From positions 1,333,514 to 1,397,513 of the forward strand of contig SCFE01000038.1 of NCBI GenBank assembly GCA_004352715.1: a DNA stretch of 64,000 nucleotides, in the 5' to 3' direction. Under the pieces are notes generated by a model, which was not told the origin of the DNA, ran no database searches, and was given only the letters and a program-made list of their open reading frames with translations. How positions within the stretch are numbered: position 1 is the stretch's first letter; every line of letters starts with the position of its first letter. Shown piece after piece: positions 48,701-59,389 of this stretch. Source of the DNA: Hofstenia miamia (taxonomy: Eukaryota > Xenacoelomorpha > Acoela). A program made the position numbers and the translations under genes.

Positions 48701-48793
48701 GGTTTTACAGTGTATGAAATTTTAGGGAAAACCCCCAAAAAACTTCGTTTTGAAAATTTCGCAGGCTGGGAGAGCTTTTCCAGTTTTGAATAG
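33724..48793 (+). CDS. NME8: Thioredoxin/triple NDP-kinase protein (NME8/TXNDC3, outer dynein arm intermediate chain type)
   Basis: This family is built into axonemal outer dynein arms. Thirteen exons join in phase: 33724-33756, 37442-37493, 37542-37717, 38223-38339, 38624-38869, 39204-39433, 39629-39889, 40047-40300, 40779-40923, 41780-41887, 46818-46918, 47579-48160 and 48711-48793, giving about 795 residues. MAKKKEQIQLQ is the usual N-terminus. Residues about 12-125 form the thioredoxin domain (VYQAWSGPCKAL, active site Ser37/Cys40). Three NDK domains follow: about 154-285 (MLIKPDAV; NGVHAADS, His275), 300-440 (AIIRPAAY; NSIHGSDS, His423) and 440-574 (AAIKPNAI; NGVHGASS, His556). Then come about 190 residues of Glu/Lys/Asp-rich tail and a short last exon (PKKLRFENFAGWESFSSFE). 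The last exon is predicted only from splice sites and phase; if exon 12 is not spliced, the protein ends three codons later, at 48171. Some introns are tiny (48 nt between exons 2 and 3); the largest is 4.9 kb. Confidence 0.93.
36083..36480. other. GC-richer island in NME8 intron 1
   Basis: Base composition rises locally (CCACACCACCCGCACACC, AGGTCCACCCC, and a G8 run near 36411), unlike the rest of the intron. The open frames here show no known motif. A fragment of an inserted repeat is possible. Confidence 0.3.
41009..41380. repeat. (TA)n microsatellite with assembly gap
   Basis: A TA array is interrupted by Ns from 41022 to 41366 (345 bases) inside the NME8 intron between exons 9 and 10. 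Exons on either side join in phase, so no coding sequence need be missing. Confidence 0.9.
43616..44706. repeat. Duplicated ~1-kb intron block, copy 1
   Basis: From TTCATTATCAATATTTCATA onward this block is nearly identical to 44906-45917, about 1,290 bp downstream, until the copies part after ATACCATATG. Copy 1 contains an extra internal tandem unit (about 44331-44411 repeated at 44413-44492) that copy 2 lacks. Copy 2 starts directly after a single N. A 70-codon minus-strand frame (43848-44060) is preserved in both. The block lies within the large NME8 intron. Confidence 0.85.
44906..45917. repeat. Duplicated ~1-kb intron block, copy 2
   Basis: This is the second copy of 43616-44706, with scattered single-base differences (for example GGCCATGAATCATGACACC against GGCCATTAATCATAACACC). 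The N at 44905 marks its left edge, so it may be the other haplotype retained by the assembly rather than a true tandem duplication. Confidence 0.85.
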
Positions 48794-51240
48794 GTTTGAT
48801 AAATGTTAATATATTTATGTTTTTACAATCAATGTTTACGTGTAGTCATTTCTATTATTTGTGTCAGTTGGGTTTCTTTCAATAACGTTTTTGGACAATC
48901 ACATGTAATTAATAAATTAACCCCATCAATGTGACTTCAATAACAGGATAAAAGTTTTCGATTTTGATGATATTCGATTTCTTATTGTTTCCCGTAAGCA
49001 CCTAGTTTTAAAGTGCTTATTCGGAATTTGGAATATTGTTATATATAATAAACTATAGCTTGCTAATTTAGTATTTTAGATAATGCAGAGACTAAAAAAG
49101 AATGAATAGTTATAATTGCGAAATGGTGCAAGGTGCTAGGAATTGGAATTTATCAGATTAATTTTTGTACAGACATTTTTTGTAAATTTGTTATTTGTCG
49201 AAATGTTTAGATTGATACATACATGTTGATTGAAAAATCAGTCTTTACAATTGAAAAATAATGCTTATAAACAATGCTTAGGAATTACTAATTGAGGATT
49301 ATCATCATACAAAGTTACAATAAGGTCTTTAATTGACATCAAAATCATTAAGCTTTATATCAGCGTCTACAGAATAAGTATTTATGTCCTCAAAATTTAG
49401 AATTTGTAATTTTTTTAGTTTTTTTACCTCAAACTCAATAAATCCTTGATTGCATAAGAAAAATGTTGTGTTTATAACTCACAAACTAACAGAAAGCAAC
49501 TCATGATAAGAGGGTTTCTTTCACGATGAAGAATGCATAAGTTGATAATGATGTTTCTGTACGGACTTTGAATTTAAATAATGTTAATGTACCTACTGAA
49601 GCACTTTTAAGAACGTAGAAGTAACTACTAAAGCAAGGTTAAAGTTCAAGACAAATTAGTATAATAGTTAAAAAATCACCTTTTATAGCTTATAGTTTTC
49701 AATGTTCTTTATTTCTATAAGCTTTTACTAACGAGTGTTCGGGGAATTTTAGAAAATTAATATTAACTTTAATAAATTTAATAACTTTATCAGTCGCAGT
49801 TCCTTTCATACAAAGGATTGCTTCTCAAGTTATTCCAACCAGACCCGGACTGCCCCAGGGAAGAAGGAGATTTCCCCCTGGGCCCCATGAAAAAAAATGT
49901 ATGGCCCTCTGAACAATTTTAAAAGTTATTGATTTTTGTACTTTTAAATTTCTTTAACCAATTTGTAAAAAAGGTTTTAAATGATCATCCATTTCTTTAA
50001 CCTTCCTGGACCTGAAATGGGGTCAGAAGTGACTCCTGAGTATGTAATTTTGTACTCCGTGTATTATGAGAGGTTTTAGGTAGAGGAAGGTTAATGTATG
50101 ACAATTTCAAATAGAAAATTAGTTTTTATTCCACTAGGATTCACTTCATAGTGACCAATGTAAAGCTAAATTTTAAGTAAATTTTAATTATGCCCCTAGA
50201 TTATGCGTGATTTGCACACATGATTTATGTGGGTAAACTCAATTTTCTATAACTTTTTGTGTTTAAAATTGATTATATTATTTGTCAAAGAATTATTTTC
50301 CCCTGATGTTACCTCAATATATGCATTCCTCTACAAACTAAATCACAGTTGGAATCGGGTACAGAATTTGGATCCAAAACCAAACTAAGTATTTAAACAT
50401 GTACCCGAAACCGAATGTACCCAAAATATCTCAAAATGCACATCTCACCCCAATTCTACTTGAAAGTGACCTTCAAAACTAAGCATAAGTTTGCTATTGT
50501 TATTTTGAATGTGCTAGCATTAATATCCACTGTAAATTATAATTGCAGCTGTGCTAATGAAGACCTGCTTTCCATGAAAGCTAGCATGCAAATGCCATCA
50601 ATAAATAAATAATTATTGAATTCAGGCCTTCTTAGGGCATGTTGAAGTAGCTGGCGTTTCACAGGAACGTGTGGGCTTACCTGAAACCGTACCCGGTTTT
50701 TCTAGGATTTTGTACCTCAAACCAAACCGAACCGGCGGTTCTCCCTAACCAATTCCAACTCTAAACTAAATATTTTATACTGTATATTTTTGTGTATTTT
50801 CTTTTTGAAATATAGCCTACATATGAAAAAATAAACAGCACTTCCTATCTAGACAACAACAAGATAAGATTTGATTTACATATTAAAATATTTTATGGTC
50901 TATGTGAGGTTGGGAGAAGCTTCATTAGAATAGCAAAAAGCAGGGAGGTGCGCAGGTTTCTAAGTAAGTTGGGCGTTTTTGACAAACCAATGACTCATCT
51001 GTGAGAAAGGCCTACTTGAAGCCTATTGGCACAATATGTCTACATCCACTCAGTCAAATGAACTAAATATGCGAACAAGCTTCATAATAAAAAGCTTGCA
51101 TTTATATCTTTTTATTTATTTATTTATTTATTTATTAATTTCATTTCTTTTGTTTTTTTTACAAATCAAGTCATTAACACTTTTGAAGAATTAAAACAAT
51201 AGATAGAAATTAACTTGGTTCTAAGAAAATACCGTGTCTT
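48794..51240. other. Intergenic DNA with a small GC-richer relic
   Basis: No gene was found. About 49840-49910 (GACTGCCCCAGGGAAGAAGG and CCCCCTGGGCCCC) and 50655-50760 (CCGTACCCGG, CCGAACCGGCGG) stand out from the AT-rich background and look like old repeat fragments. A short poly-(TTTA) run lies near 51114-51137. Confidence 0.4.
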
Positions 51241-51305
51241 GGTTTCGAAAGTTTATTGTCCTTGAGGATATAAATAGTAGGTTTTCATCTTTCAATAGCT
51301 TTGTT

Positions 51306-51333
51306 ATAGATAGATAGATAGATAGATAGATAA
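51306..51333. repeat. (ATAG)n microsatellite, LINE 3' tail
   Basis: About six ATAG repeats lie where the minus-strand LINE should end, consistent with a TATC-type 3' tail. Confidence 0.7.
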
Positions 51334-51840
51334 CTTTTATTTTATCACGGATTGACATCCATAAAAGATACATACATAAATTTATAAATCATAACAGACA
51401 AGACAACTCAATGTTTCTTCAAATATCGATGAGGGAAAATCCTACTTGAGGCTCCACCTGTTGGATTTCTTTGTCCTATAGTTTGATAAGTAGTTGGATC
51501 TTTTTCGTTTTAGTGAAATTTTTAATGATTTCTTAAATTTATTGAAATTTCGTTCTGGATGGAGTTTGTTCCATTAATAAATTGTAAAATTGGTAAATGA
51601 TTTTTCAAAGATTTTCTTTTTAAATTTGATTTTGTGATAAGTCTTAGTTCGCTTGTGTATATTTTTCTGTAAATCTACTGAATGTCTTTTCCAAAATAGT
51701 AAGAGGCAATTAAATTTTAATAAGTATTCTAATGATTCGATATTGTTTTTCTAATATTTTACTTTGATCGTTTTTACTACAGATTGTATTAATTACCCAA
51801 TTAAAAAGTTTTTTAAATATTTTCTCCTTTGTGCCTTAGA

Positions 51841-52789
51841 AAGTGAGCAGCAATACTCAATCCGGCTTGCCAAAGAAAAAGGATCATCCATGTGGTTAAA
51901 TGCCCTGCCACTCACACGATACAATATCATTTTAGTAAGCGAGATTTTCTAGATGGCATATCGTTTAGATATGGATGGGATCCTCTAAAAATGCCACAAT
52001 TTTGTCCTTGTGGACGGGAATTCACAGTTACTCATGCTCTTCACTGTGCAAAAGGCGGATACACCATTATTCGACATAATAAAATTCGTGACACTTTTGC
52101 ACATTTCTTGAAAGAGGTATGCTATGATATTCAAGTGGAACCTAAACTTCAACCTGTTNNNNNNNNNNNNNNNNNNNNNNNNNNNNNNNNNCATGCTCTT
52201 CACTGTGCAAAAGGCGGATACACCATTATTCGACATAATAAAATTCGTGACACTTTTGCACATTTCTTGAAAGAGGTATGCTATGATGTTCAAGTCGAAC
52301 CTAAACTTCAACCTGTTGATAATTTACAATTTTCAAAACTTAGAACCTCAACAGACGAAGAGGCTCGGCTAGATATAAAGCAAATGGCCTTTGGGAAACA
52401 TCTTTTGAAAGAACATTTTTTGATGTGAAGGTTTTCAACCCCCTCTCAAAGAGTTGCCCAAAAAAGATAAAAGATGCATATGGATATCACAAGGAGCTCA
52501 AAAATTCAAAATATGAAGAACGAATCATCAACATTGAGCAAAGCTCCTTCACTGACTTGATCTTTGCGACGACTGGAGGATGCACCACTCAACTCATATG
52601 ACCATTAAGCAAATTGCTGAGAAGAGGAAGGAGTCCTACTCAGATGTAATCAGGCATCTCAGAACTGAAATCAGCTTTGCACTTCTGAGAAGCACAATAT
52701 TGTGTCTGCGTGGTTCGAGAGCGCTCAAAGAAAGCATTGCAATAGAAAACTCTATTGCTGCCATGTGCACCGAAACGACGATTATATAA
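51841..52789 (+). pseudogene. Retroelement C-terminal fragment with CCHC-RHN module, frameshifted
   Basis: In three frames it reads SIRLAKEKGSSMWLNALPL, then LDGISFRYGWDPLKMPQFCP, a zinc-like CPCGREFTVTHALHC, then IIRHNKIRDTFAHFLKEVCY, EARLDI, FFDVKVFNPLSK and finally SDVIRHLRTEISFALLRSTI. The same arrangement ends retroelement proteins widespread in invertebrates. A Cys-X-Cys-X7-His-X3-Cys cluster, an RHN triplet and spaced acidic residues (LDI, FFDVKV) resemble the CCHC plus restriction-like endonuclease end of R2-type LINEs; that assignment is inference. The 126 bp at 52033-52158 are repeated at 52192-52317 across a 33-N gap, probably an assembly duplicate. Frameshifts make it dead. It lies opposite to, and inside, the minus-strand LINE. 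Confidence 0.65.
52159..52191. other. Assembly gap, 33 N, between two near-identical flanks
   Basis: The sequence before the gap (52033-52158) and after it (52192-52317) are the same apart from two substitutions, which suggests an unmerged overlap. Confidence 0.9.
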
Positions 52790-54186
52790 GCAATGTTAGC
52801 CATTTGACTTTAAAGCTGGACTTATGACATTTCCTTCATTCAAATTGCTTTATTACTTAGTTGCGGAAATCACATACATGTCACACATATAGAAAACAAT
52901 CCTCGCATACAATTACATATGTTTGATAAAGTGCATAGACTGCAAACGAATGAAGCTACTTGTGAAGAGGATATGGACAAACTACATAATTCAATGCTTA
53001 GTTGAACTTTAGTACTATTAACATGAGAAATTTTAGTTATTAGTAACTAAATAATTGGATTTTTAAATGTATAGATGATTTTGAATAATTGTAATTACAA
53101 ATGTTATCAATAATAATATGTGCGGCGAAAAAAAAATTTACATATAAATTGAATAATAGTGGTCCTAAAACTGATCATTGTGGCACTCCATTATTTATCA
53201 AATTTTGTTTTGACGATAGATTGTTTACTTTCACTTATTGTGAACGATCAAATATATATGATTTCAGAAATTGGGTTGATGAATCACTAAAATTATAAAT
53301 TTCTCTTAGTTTTTTAATTAGTAAATCATGATTAATTGAATTAAAGGCCTTTGATATATCAAGTGAAGCAATATAAACTTTTTGATCTTTGCTTAATTTT
53401 CTACGCCAGTCATCTATTGTTCCAATTAATGCATAATTTGTTGATAATCCTTTTCTTAAAGCTAATTGCTGTTTGATAAAAACTTTATTCTTTTCAATGT
53501 AGATCGTTAATTGTTGATATATGAGTTTTCAAAAATTTTGCTTATTCCTGAGAGAATAGATATTGGAATGTAATTCTCTGTTTTCTCATTATTGTCCTTT
53601 TTAAAAATGGTAAAAACAATTTTATTTGTTTAGGGAAAGAGGAATAGTAAATACATTCACTGAAGAGATCACATAATGGTCTTGCTAATACATATAGAGC
53701 ATCTTTTAAGAACCATAGAGGATAGTAACTTGGGCCTTTTGATTTACTTGCTTTTATCATTTTTGCGCATTTACAAAAATCATGAAGTGAAACATATTTA
53801 AATTTAAAAGATGAGTGATTCAAATTTATGTTATGATGGTAATTGAATTTAGTAATTTCTTTAATAGAATCTTCATCTTGAAATTTACCAAGTTTTACAA
53901 AGTGTTCATTCATAATATTTGCAATTTCAATGCTTTTTTTCAAGGGTTTTTCCTTCATTGCTAACTAGACATTTGATTTCATTGTTCTATTTTTCTTTGA
54001 TAAATATATTGATGTATAGCCATTTTCTTGCCACATTCTTTCCATCCTTAAAAGATCGTGTCACAAATTCATTAATCTCATATTTTAATTTATTTGATAC
54101 ACTATTTCTTAATTTCTTGTATTTTTTGAGATTTTCTAGACATCTATTTTTACAATAGTTTGCATAAACATTATGCTTTTCTTTAA

Positions 54187-55054
54187 CCCATTAATGCCCA
54201 AATGACCATGAAATGATTCACAAAGGTGAATGACTGAGGCTTGGACCTAAGAAATATGGCAATGAATATGTATTAAGGAAATAGATACCTTTGTTTACAT
54301 TTAGGCGCTGAAAATTCAGACTTTTCTACTACATCCTCAATACTGGCTTGTGATTTTAATACTCTGCCAGGTAAATTATCCATATTTCCTACAATATCAT
54401 CATCACTTGGCAAATCATCAATATCTGTATCAGCATCTGGCCTTTCTATGGGTGGTTCTATGATTACTGTTTGGGATGTAGGAAACTCATCATCATCTTC
54501 ATTATCAATTTCAAAAAGCTCAATGACTTCATCTAATACTAATCTTCTAAACATAGTGGTATAAAAAAGTTTTCGACAATAAGATAATTCTAACAAAAAG
54601 TTTTTCTTTAATTTTAAATATTTTTATTAAAAAATTTATATTTACCATGTAAGCGCCCAGTGGTAGATATATCTACCACAAGTATTAAACCCAATGCCAA
54701 CTCAAAAATAAAAACTATTTTGTAATAAATATATTACTATGGAATTCTCATGTATATAGGCTATTGATATTGATTAATATATATAATTTTACTCTAATAT
54801 GAAATTTACACTAACCTTTTATTCTTTAGAAATTCACGTCTTGACATTTTTCTCTGAAATCAATATGTATAATAGTTAGTAACAGTTGTAAGGTGTAATT
54901 GTATGAATAACAATAATGCTAAAATAAAACGCGGGGAATCACTACATGATGCTAACATTGTTTCCAATGGCAATGCTAGATTTTTATTACATGCTGTGCA
55001 TTTTAAAAACATGTGGTTAATGGGTAGATACATCTACCATTGGGCATTAATGGG
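54187..55054 (-). mobile_element. piggyBac-type element (868 bp) with perfect TIRs and TTAA target duplication
   Basis: The ends CCCATTAATGCCCAA (54187-54201) and TTGGGCATTAATGGG (55040-55054) are perfect inverted repeats, flanked directly by TTAA at 54183-54186 and 55055-55058. That is the defining piggyBac signature. Inside, on the minus strand, lie the first two exons of a piggyBac transposase and then no catalytic domain, so the copy is non-autonomous. A palindrome TGGTAGATATATCTACCA (54661-54678) and a near copy at 55023-55038 next to the right TIR may be transposase-binding or structural motifs. Confidence 0.9.
54289..54847 (-). pseudogene. N-terminal two exons of a piggyBac transposase
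   Basis: Exon 1 (54847-54816) starts MSRREFLKNK and ends at a GTTAGT donor. Exon 2 (54546-54289) continues in phase with RRLVLDEVIELFEIDNEDDD, an acidic low-complexity stretch (DADTDIDDLPSDDD) typical of piggyBac N-termini, and SEFSAPKCKQ before another GT donor (GTATCT). The DDD catalytic domain and the C-terminal Cys-rich domain that should follow are absent before the TIR. The reading frame is undamaged in what remains, so the deletion is probably recent. Confidence 0.75.
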
Positions 55055-55363
55055 TTAATTAACTGTTTAGTTTCTTTTGAAATCTATATCTTCCACTTTA
55101 CAAATGGAGTTTGATCTTGTTCCTTAACTTTAGTTATTCAAAAATGTTTGTTGTACAGCATATTCAGACTCTTTGTTATAAATTCTAACTTTTCATCAAT
55201 TGATTGAAAGTTATAGAAACATGTCCAGTTTAGATTTAGCAAGTCTATCAATAAATTGTTTCTCTGATTATGCTTAGTTGAATGAATAAAAATATTATTG
55301 CTTTGTTTCAAGAAGCATTTACTTTCATTTTTGTTATAAATGCTGCAAGAGTAGTAAGGGAAA

Positions 55364-57730
55364 TCATTGTAAGCTGATGTATCCATAACAGTAATGCATT
55401 AATTCGCCCATCCCAATGACTTGTGCTTCCATGTTGAATTAGAAATTCTAAACACGTAAAATGTTTGTAAACAGTTAAGCAAAGCTAATTAATATCATAT
55501 TATTCAGACGTAAAAAATCCAAGCGTAGGGTAATTAGAAGACTAGTCGGTAAGAATTTTGAGACACAAACGTCATTTAAGTAAGCTGATGTATCCATAAT
55601 AGTAATACATTAATGCACTCATCCAAAATTACTTGTATGCCCAAAACACTGCTTCATTTCTACACAACAAATTAAGAGATTCAATAAAAGTAATCATTTA
55701 TTCATTTGTAAGGTTTCATTAAAGCCAATGTTATGAAAATTGTGTTTGTACCAGTTGAATGCTTTTCGATATGATGAGGGAGACAGTCAAAAATTTCCTT
55801 TGATTGACGTACTGTAATAATGTATTTTTTGACATCCAACAAATGAATAGGTCTTTAATATAGGAAATGTTGTTGTAAGCATTTTGCACAACTTGAAAAA
55901 CACACAAGATTTCAAACAAGGTGTCATGATTGATAAACAACCAACTGCATGTTACATGTTTTATTGAATTTGCACGTTTTGTTTCACTTTATTTTGGTTT
56001 ATGACTTTGCATGGGTTAATAAATTACATGGGTTTTCTGCTTTTGTAACATTAATATGTAAATACTATGACACACCCATTATTCATAGTTGATGACGATT
56101 TTTCCATAAATTGATATGATTTCCAATTGTTAAATTTGTAAACTCTGTGATGCATTCTCCATTCTAAACATAAAAATGTCTGTAAATAGTGTATTATGGA
56201 CACAAAAATTTACAGGTGCATGGTATATAAAAAGTAGAAAAATACAAGTAAATTTTACATAGTGAAAACAACATCTATAAATTTACCTTGTTAGTTAAAA
56301 ATAAGAAATTAAACAAAATGATTCCATTCAGTCAATTGCAGATTAAACAAATGTCATTAAAAAAATTGACTTCTAATAATTCAACATTAGTAATTTAGTT
56401 GTTAGTTAAAAATTATTACATGCAAATAATTCTATTCAGTCAATTACAAGTTTAAGAAATTAAACAAAATATTCAATAAAACAATATAGCACACATAAAC
56501 TTATTTAAAAGGTGAAATATTACATCAATGTATATAAGTGAATAAAACAATAATGCATAACATCATTTATACCAAAAATGTATACATTGGAAAGTGAAAT
56601 ATTACATCGTCATGTATAAGCAAATAAATCAATACTGCATATAAAATTGTTTATAGCAGAAATGTGTATGATGTGAAGAGATAATTCATCAACAAATATA
56701 GGTAAATAAACCAATAATGTGTAAATTCATTTATACCAAAAATGTGTATGTTGGAAAGTGAAATATTACATCAATGTGTATAAGCAAATAAAGCAATACC
56801 ACATATAAAATTGTTTAAAGCAAAAAGTGTATAACTCAGCTGGTTATTCTTTGTGGAGATGCATTTGAAAACAATTAGCCAAATTTGCTTTGTTGGTTTC
56901 AAAGTAACCTTTAGCCAGATATTTGATTAGTGATGAATTTGACAGTTAAATGAAAAGTTTTTTTAACACCAGCCCATATCATTCATCTTATATTTTGTAT
57001 TTAAAAGCAAAAACATATTACATTACAAATTATACCAATAATAGATGGTGCATTTTCCTTAAGAAATCCAGGAAAAATTTTTATTGATTGTAAACATGTA
57101 CTAGAAATCAATATTTTAAAAATTTGCTTAATCATATTATTTTAACTATTTATATGTAAAAATAAATTACCATACATTGGAAAAATTCAATCATCCTGGA
57201 CTCAATCTCTGGATAAAGTGAATATAGCATTACAATTTGCAATTCAGTAAAATAATATCAATAGATTTATTAATTAAAAACACAAATTTATTGTTATAAC
57301 TTTAGAGTTTACACAAATGCTGCAAACATTAAATTAAATAATATTGATTTTCTGTCATTTCTTCATTCCATTTGAATATCCAATGTGATGTACAGTCTAC
57401 CATTCCAGGTGAATTCAATTATTTAACCTTGCTCACTACAAAATTTTACATTTATTCTATCAATGTATGATCTTGACGTTGGTTTATACATTGGATTTCA
57501 CTTTTTGTGATGTATTATAGGGATGGTACTTGGTTTGGCAAATTGTGTTAACACTAACAGTGATTTATCCAATAGGGGTAATCAGGTGCTACCAACAAAT
57601 TGTGGTTCTACAATGTTGGTTTGTACCATTAAAACATGATTTCCACCATATATGTCACATTCATAGCTGGCATTCATTGTTGTTTTTGGATTAATTTTTC
57701 CATAAAATCCTGGCATTTCACCTGGCCTGG
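55364..57730 (-). repeat. Dispersed repeat, right copy (inverted relative to 480-1935)
   Basis: In reverse complement this matches the left window edge. Examples are 57300-57510 against 725-900, 57550-57690 against 545-640, and 55515-55690 plus 55369-55440 against 1655-1795 plus 1840-1930. It is longer than the left copy because it contains an expanded minisatellite (56511-56832) and other insertions. The minus-strand LINE begins where the homology stops (near 55364). Confidence 0.7.
56511..56832 (+). repeat. Minisatellite, about 80 bp x 4
   Basis: Units begin near 56511, 56592, 56674 and 56752. Three share GTGAAATATTACATC and the other has GAGATAATTCATC. Each continues with an AA(A/T)AA(A/T)CAATA word, a CAT(T)TATA(C/G)CA word and TGT(A/G)TA. 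Alternate units resemble each other more, suggesting a two-unit higher-order period. Confidence 0.65.
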
Positions 57731-58025
57731 TCTAAATCCACCTCATATTCTGACTTGTTTGTTGCTTGTCAGCATCTACCAACCAATTTAAATTGCATTG
57801 AAATCCCTTTGGGTTTGGGAATGGAGTTTATATCTTTATACAAGATAATGGAGTGGAATTGGTGTATTGTGTGAATTGGTGATCAAGAGGTCTATGTAAT
57901 TTAAAAGGCATGCTGAAAAGGCTTGCTTTGCTCTTTTCCCATTGAGAAAATTTTGATTTGGGGATTCTTTTGGTGCATCCTTTGAAATTGGTATAAAGTG
58001 AATTGTGATTTAATAAGAGAATTTC

Positions 58026-58374
58026 ATTTCCATTTTGTACTGCAGCATGTATTGCAATCAATTATATATCTCTTTAGCTTCACAGCTAATATAGCAACAT
58101 TAGTTGCTTTCTTGGTTGTATTATGAAAAAAGTCTCACAATGTATTGAACATGTCATCCATTTCACAATTGCTCACTTTATTCATTGAATAAGAATATTG
58201 AATTTAAAAACTATCTGTACTTTCATTTCAGTTTTGTACTGCAGCATGTATTGCAATCAATTATATTTAGCATCACAGCTAAAATAGCAATGTTAGTTGC
58301 TTTCTTAGTTGTATTATGAAAAAAGTCTCACAAAGTATTAAATGTAACATAAATTTCACAATTGCTCACTTTAG
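58026..58374 (+). repeat. Tandem duplication, about 200-bp period
   Basis: 58026-58180 and 58230-58374 share TTTTGTACTGCAGCATGTAT, TTAGTTGCTTTCTT, ATGAAAAAAGTCTCACAA and TTTCACAATTGCTCACTTTA, with moderate divergence. Confidence 0.75.
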
Positions 58375-59112
58375 TAGTTTGAAAAAACAGTTTCTTCTTT
58401 AAATATGAGTGATCTTAACTTTCCATGCCAAATAATCTTATGTATTTATATCAAAGCAAATCTATGGAACAAAAAATTTTACATAGGAACAGAGGTCACT
58501 ATATATTGCTCGAATTTTATATGAATACTATACTTATAAAAATAATTCTCACTGAAAATAATATGGCCCTTTCAAATTTCCAAGTCACTATGAAATACTT
58601 CAAAAATTGATTATATGTGTGCTGTGCTAGTAATTGGATTAAACTAATTTTGAAATGGTATGAAATTTATAAAAAAGAGATTAAGAAATATTATATATTT
58701 GTACAGTAGATGTTGATAATTTACTTCAAAATAAAAATGAAGCACAAAATATCATAACCTGCACATTCAAATTTTGGGTTGAATGCACTTGCATAATATT
58801 TGAATAAGGAAAAAATGAAAAACACTAATATTGTATTTAAAGCAACAGGCAATAACTTGTAAACAAATAAATAAACAAACAAACTTTTAACTTAAATAAC
58901 CAGTGCAAAAAATTGCTAAAATTGTTAATAATGAAAACTATTATTATAAAGTTTAGCAATAAATGTTTTTGCTTTTAAAAATATCCTAGAAATTAAAAAC
59001 CATACTATCCTTATAATATAATATGCTTTCTCTTTAAGAAGAAGAAACCTTTTTTCAATATTAGGTCCATCTGCTCTCAACTTATTTCATCAAACTACAA
59101 AGCAAGGATTAC

Positions 59113-59375
59113 TCAAATCAAAAATCTAATACTGCCAATAGATTCAGAAGGTCTTAAAATAGATATAAACTGCAGTTTTAGAAAAAATTCAACTTATGAA
59201 GCCCTTACAAAAAATGAATTTCTTTACACAAGCTTCCATAGGCTATCACATTAAGTAAAAATTAAAATCAATAGCTCACAAATCAGCTTAGGAAGTGAAA
59301 AACACATTGATAACTAATTTTAAACCTGTACAATCCAAATATGAATTATTTTTTTAATTAAAATGTAAGATCTCA
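59113..59375 (+). repeat. Direct repeat flanking the LINE, left copy
   Basis: This matches 63241-63495 over about 260 bp (shared words include ATAAACTGCAGTTT, AACTTATGAAGCCCTTA, TCACATTAAGTAA and AACTAATTTTAAACC). The two copies bracket the decayed CR1/L2-like element, each in the same orientation. Confidence 0.75.
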
Positions 59376-59389
59376 CCAGAGATGGTTGG

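Larger units (their letters stand above)
51306..55386 (-). mobile_element. LINE-type retrotransposon, minus strand, interrupted by two later insertions
   Basis: Read on the minus strand the pieces are in order. First, 55386-55138 is an endonuclease-to-RT linker (LIDLLNLNWTCFYNFQSIDE). Then come 54186-53542 (LKKYKKLRNSV, KEKPLKKSIEIANIMNEHF, YPLWFLKDALYVLARPLCDL) and 53540-53100 (an RT region with a KAFDSINHDLL-like block and NNGVPQ*SVLGPLLFNLYVN). The last piece is 51780-51440, a C-terminal tail (FTNFTIY*WNKLHPERN), ending in a TATC-type repeat at 51306-51333. Stops and frameshifts are frequent. The order is broken by a piggyBac element (54187-55054) and by a plus-strand retroelement fragment (about 51835-53095). 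The 5' end, near 55364, abuts a dispersed repeat, so the copy is 5' truncated. Confidence 0.8.
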
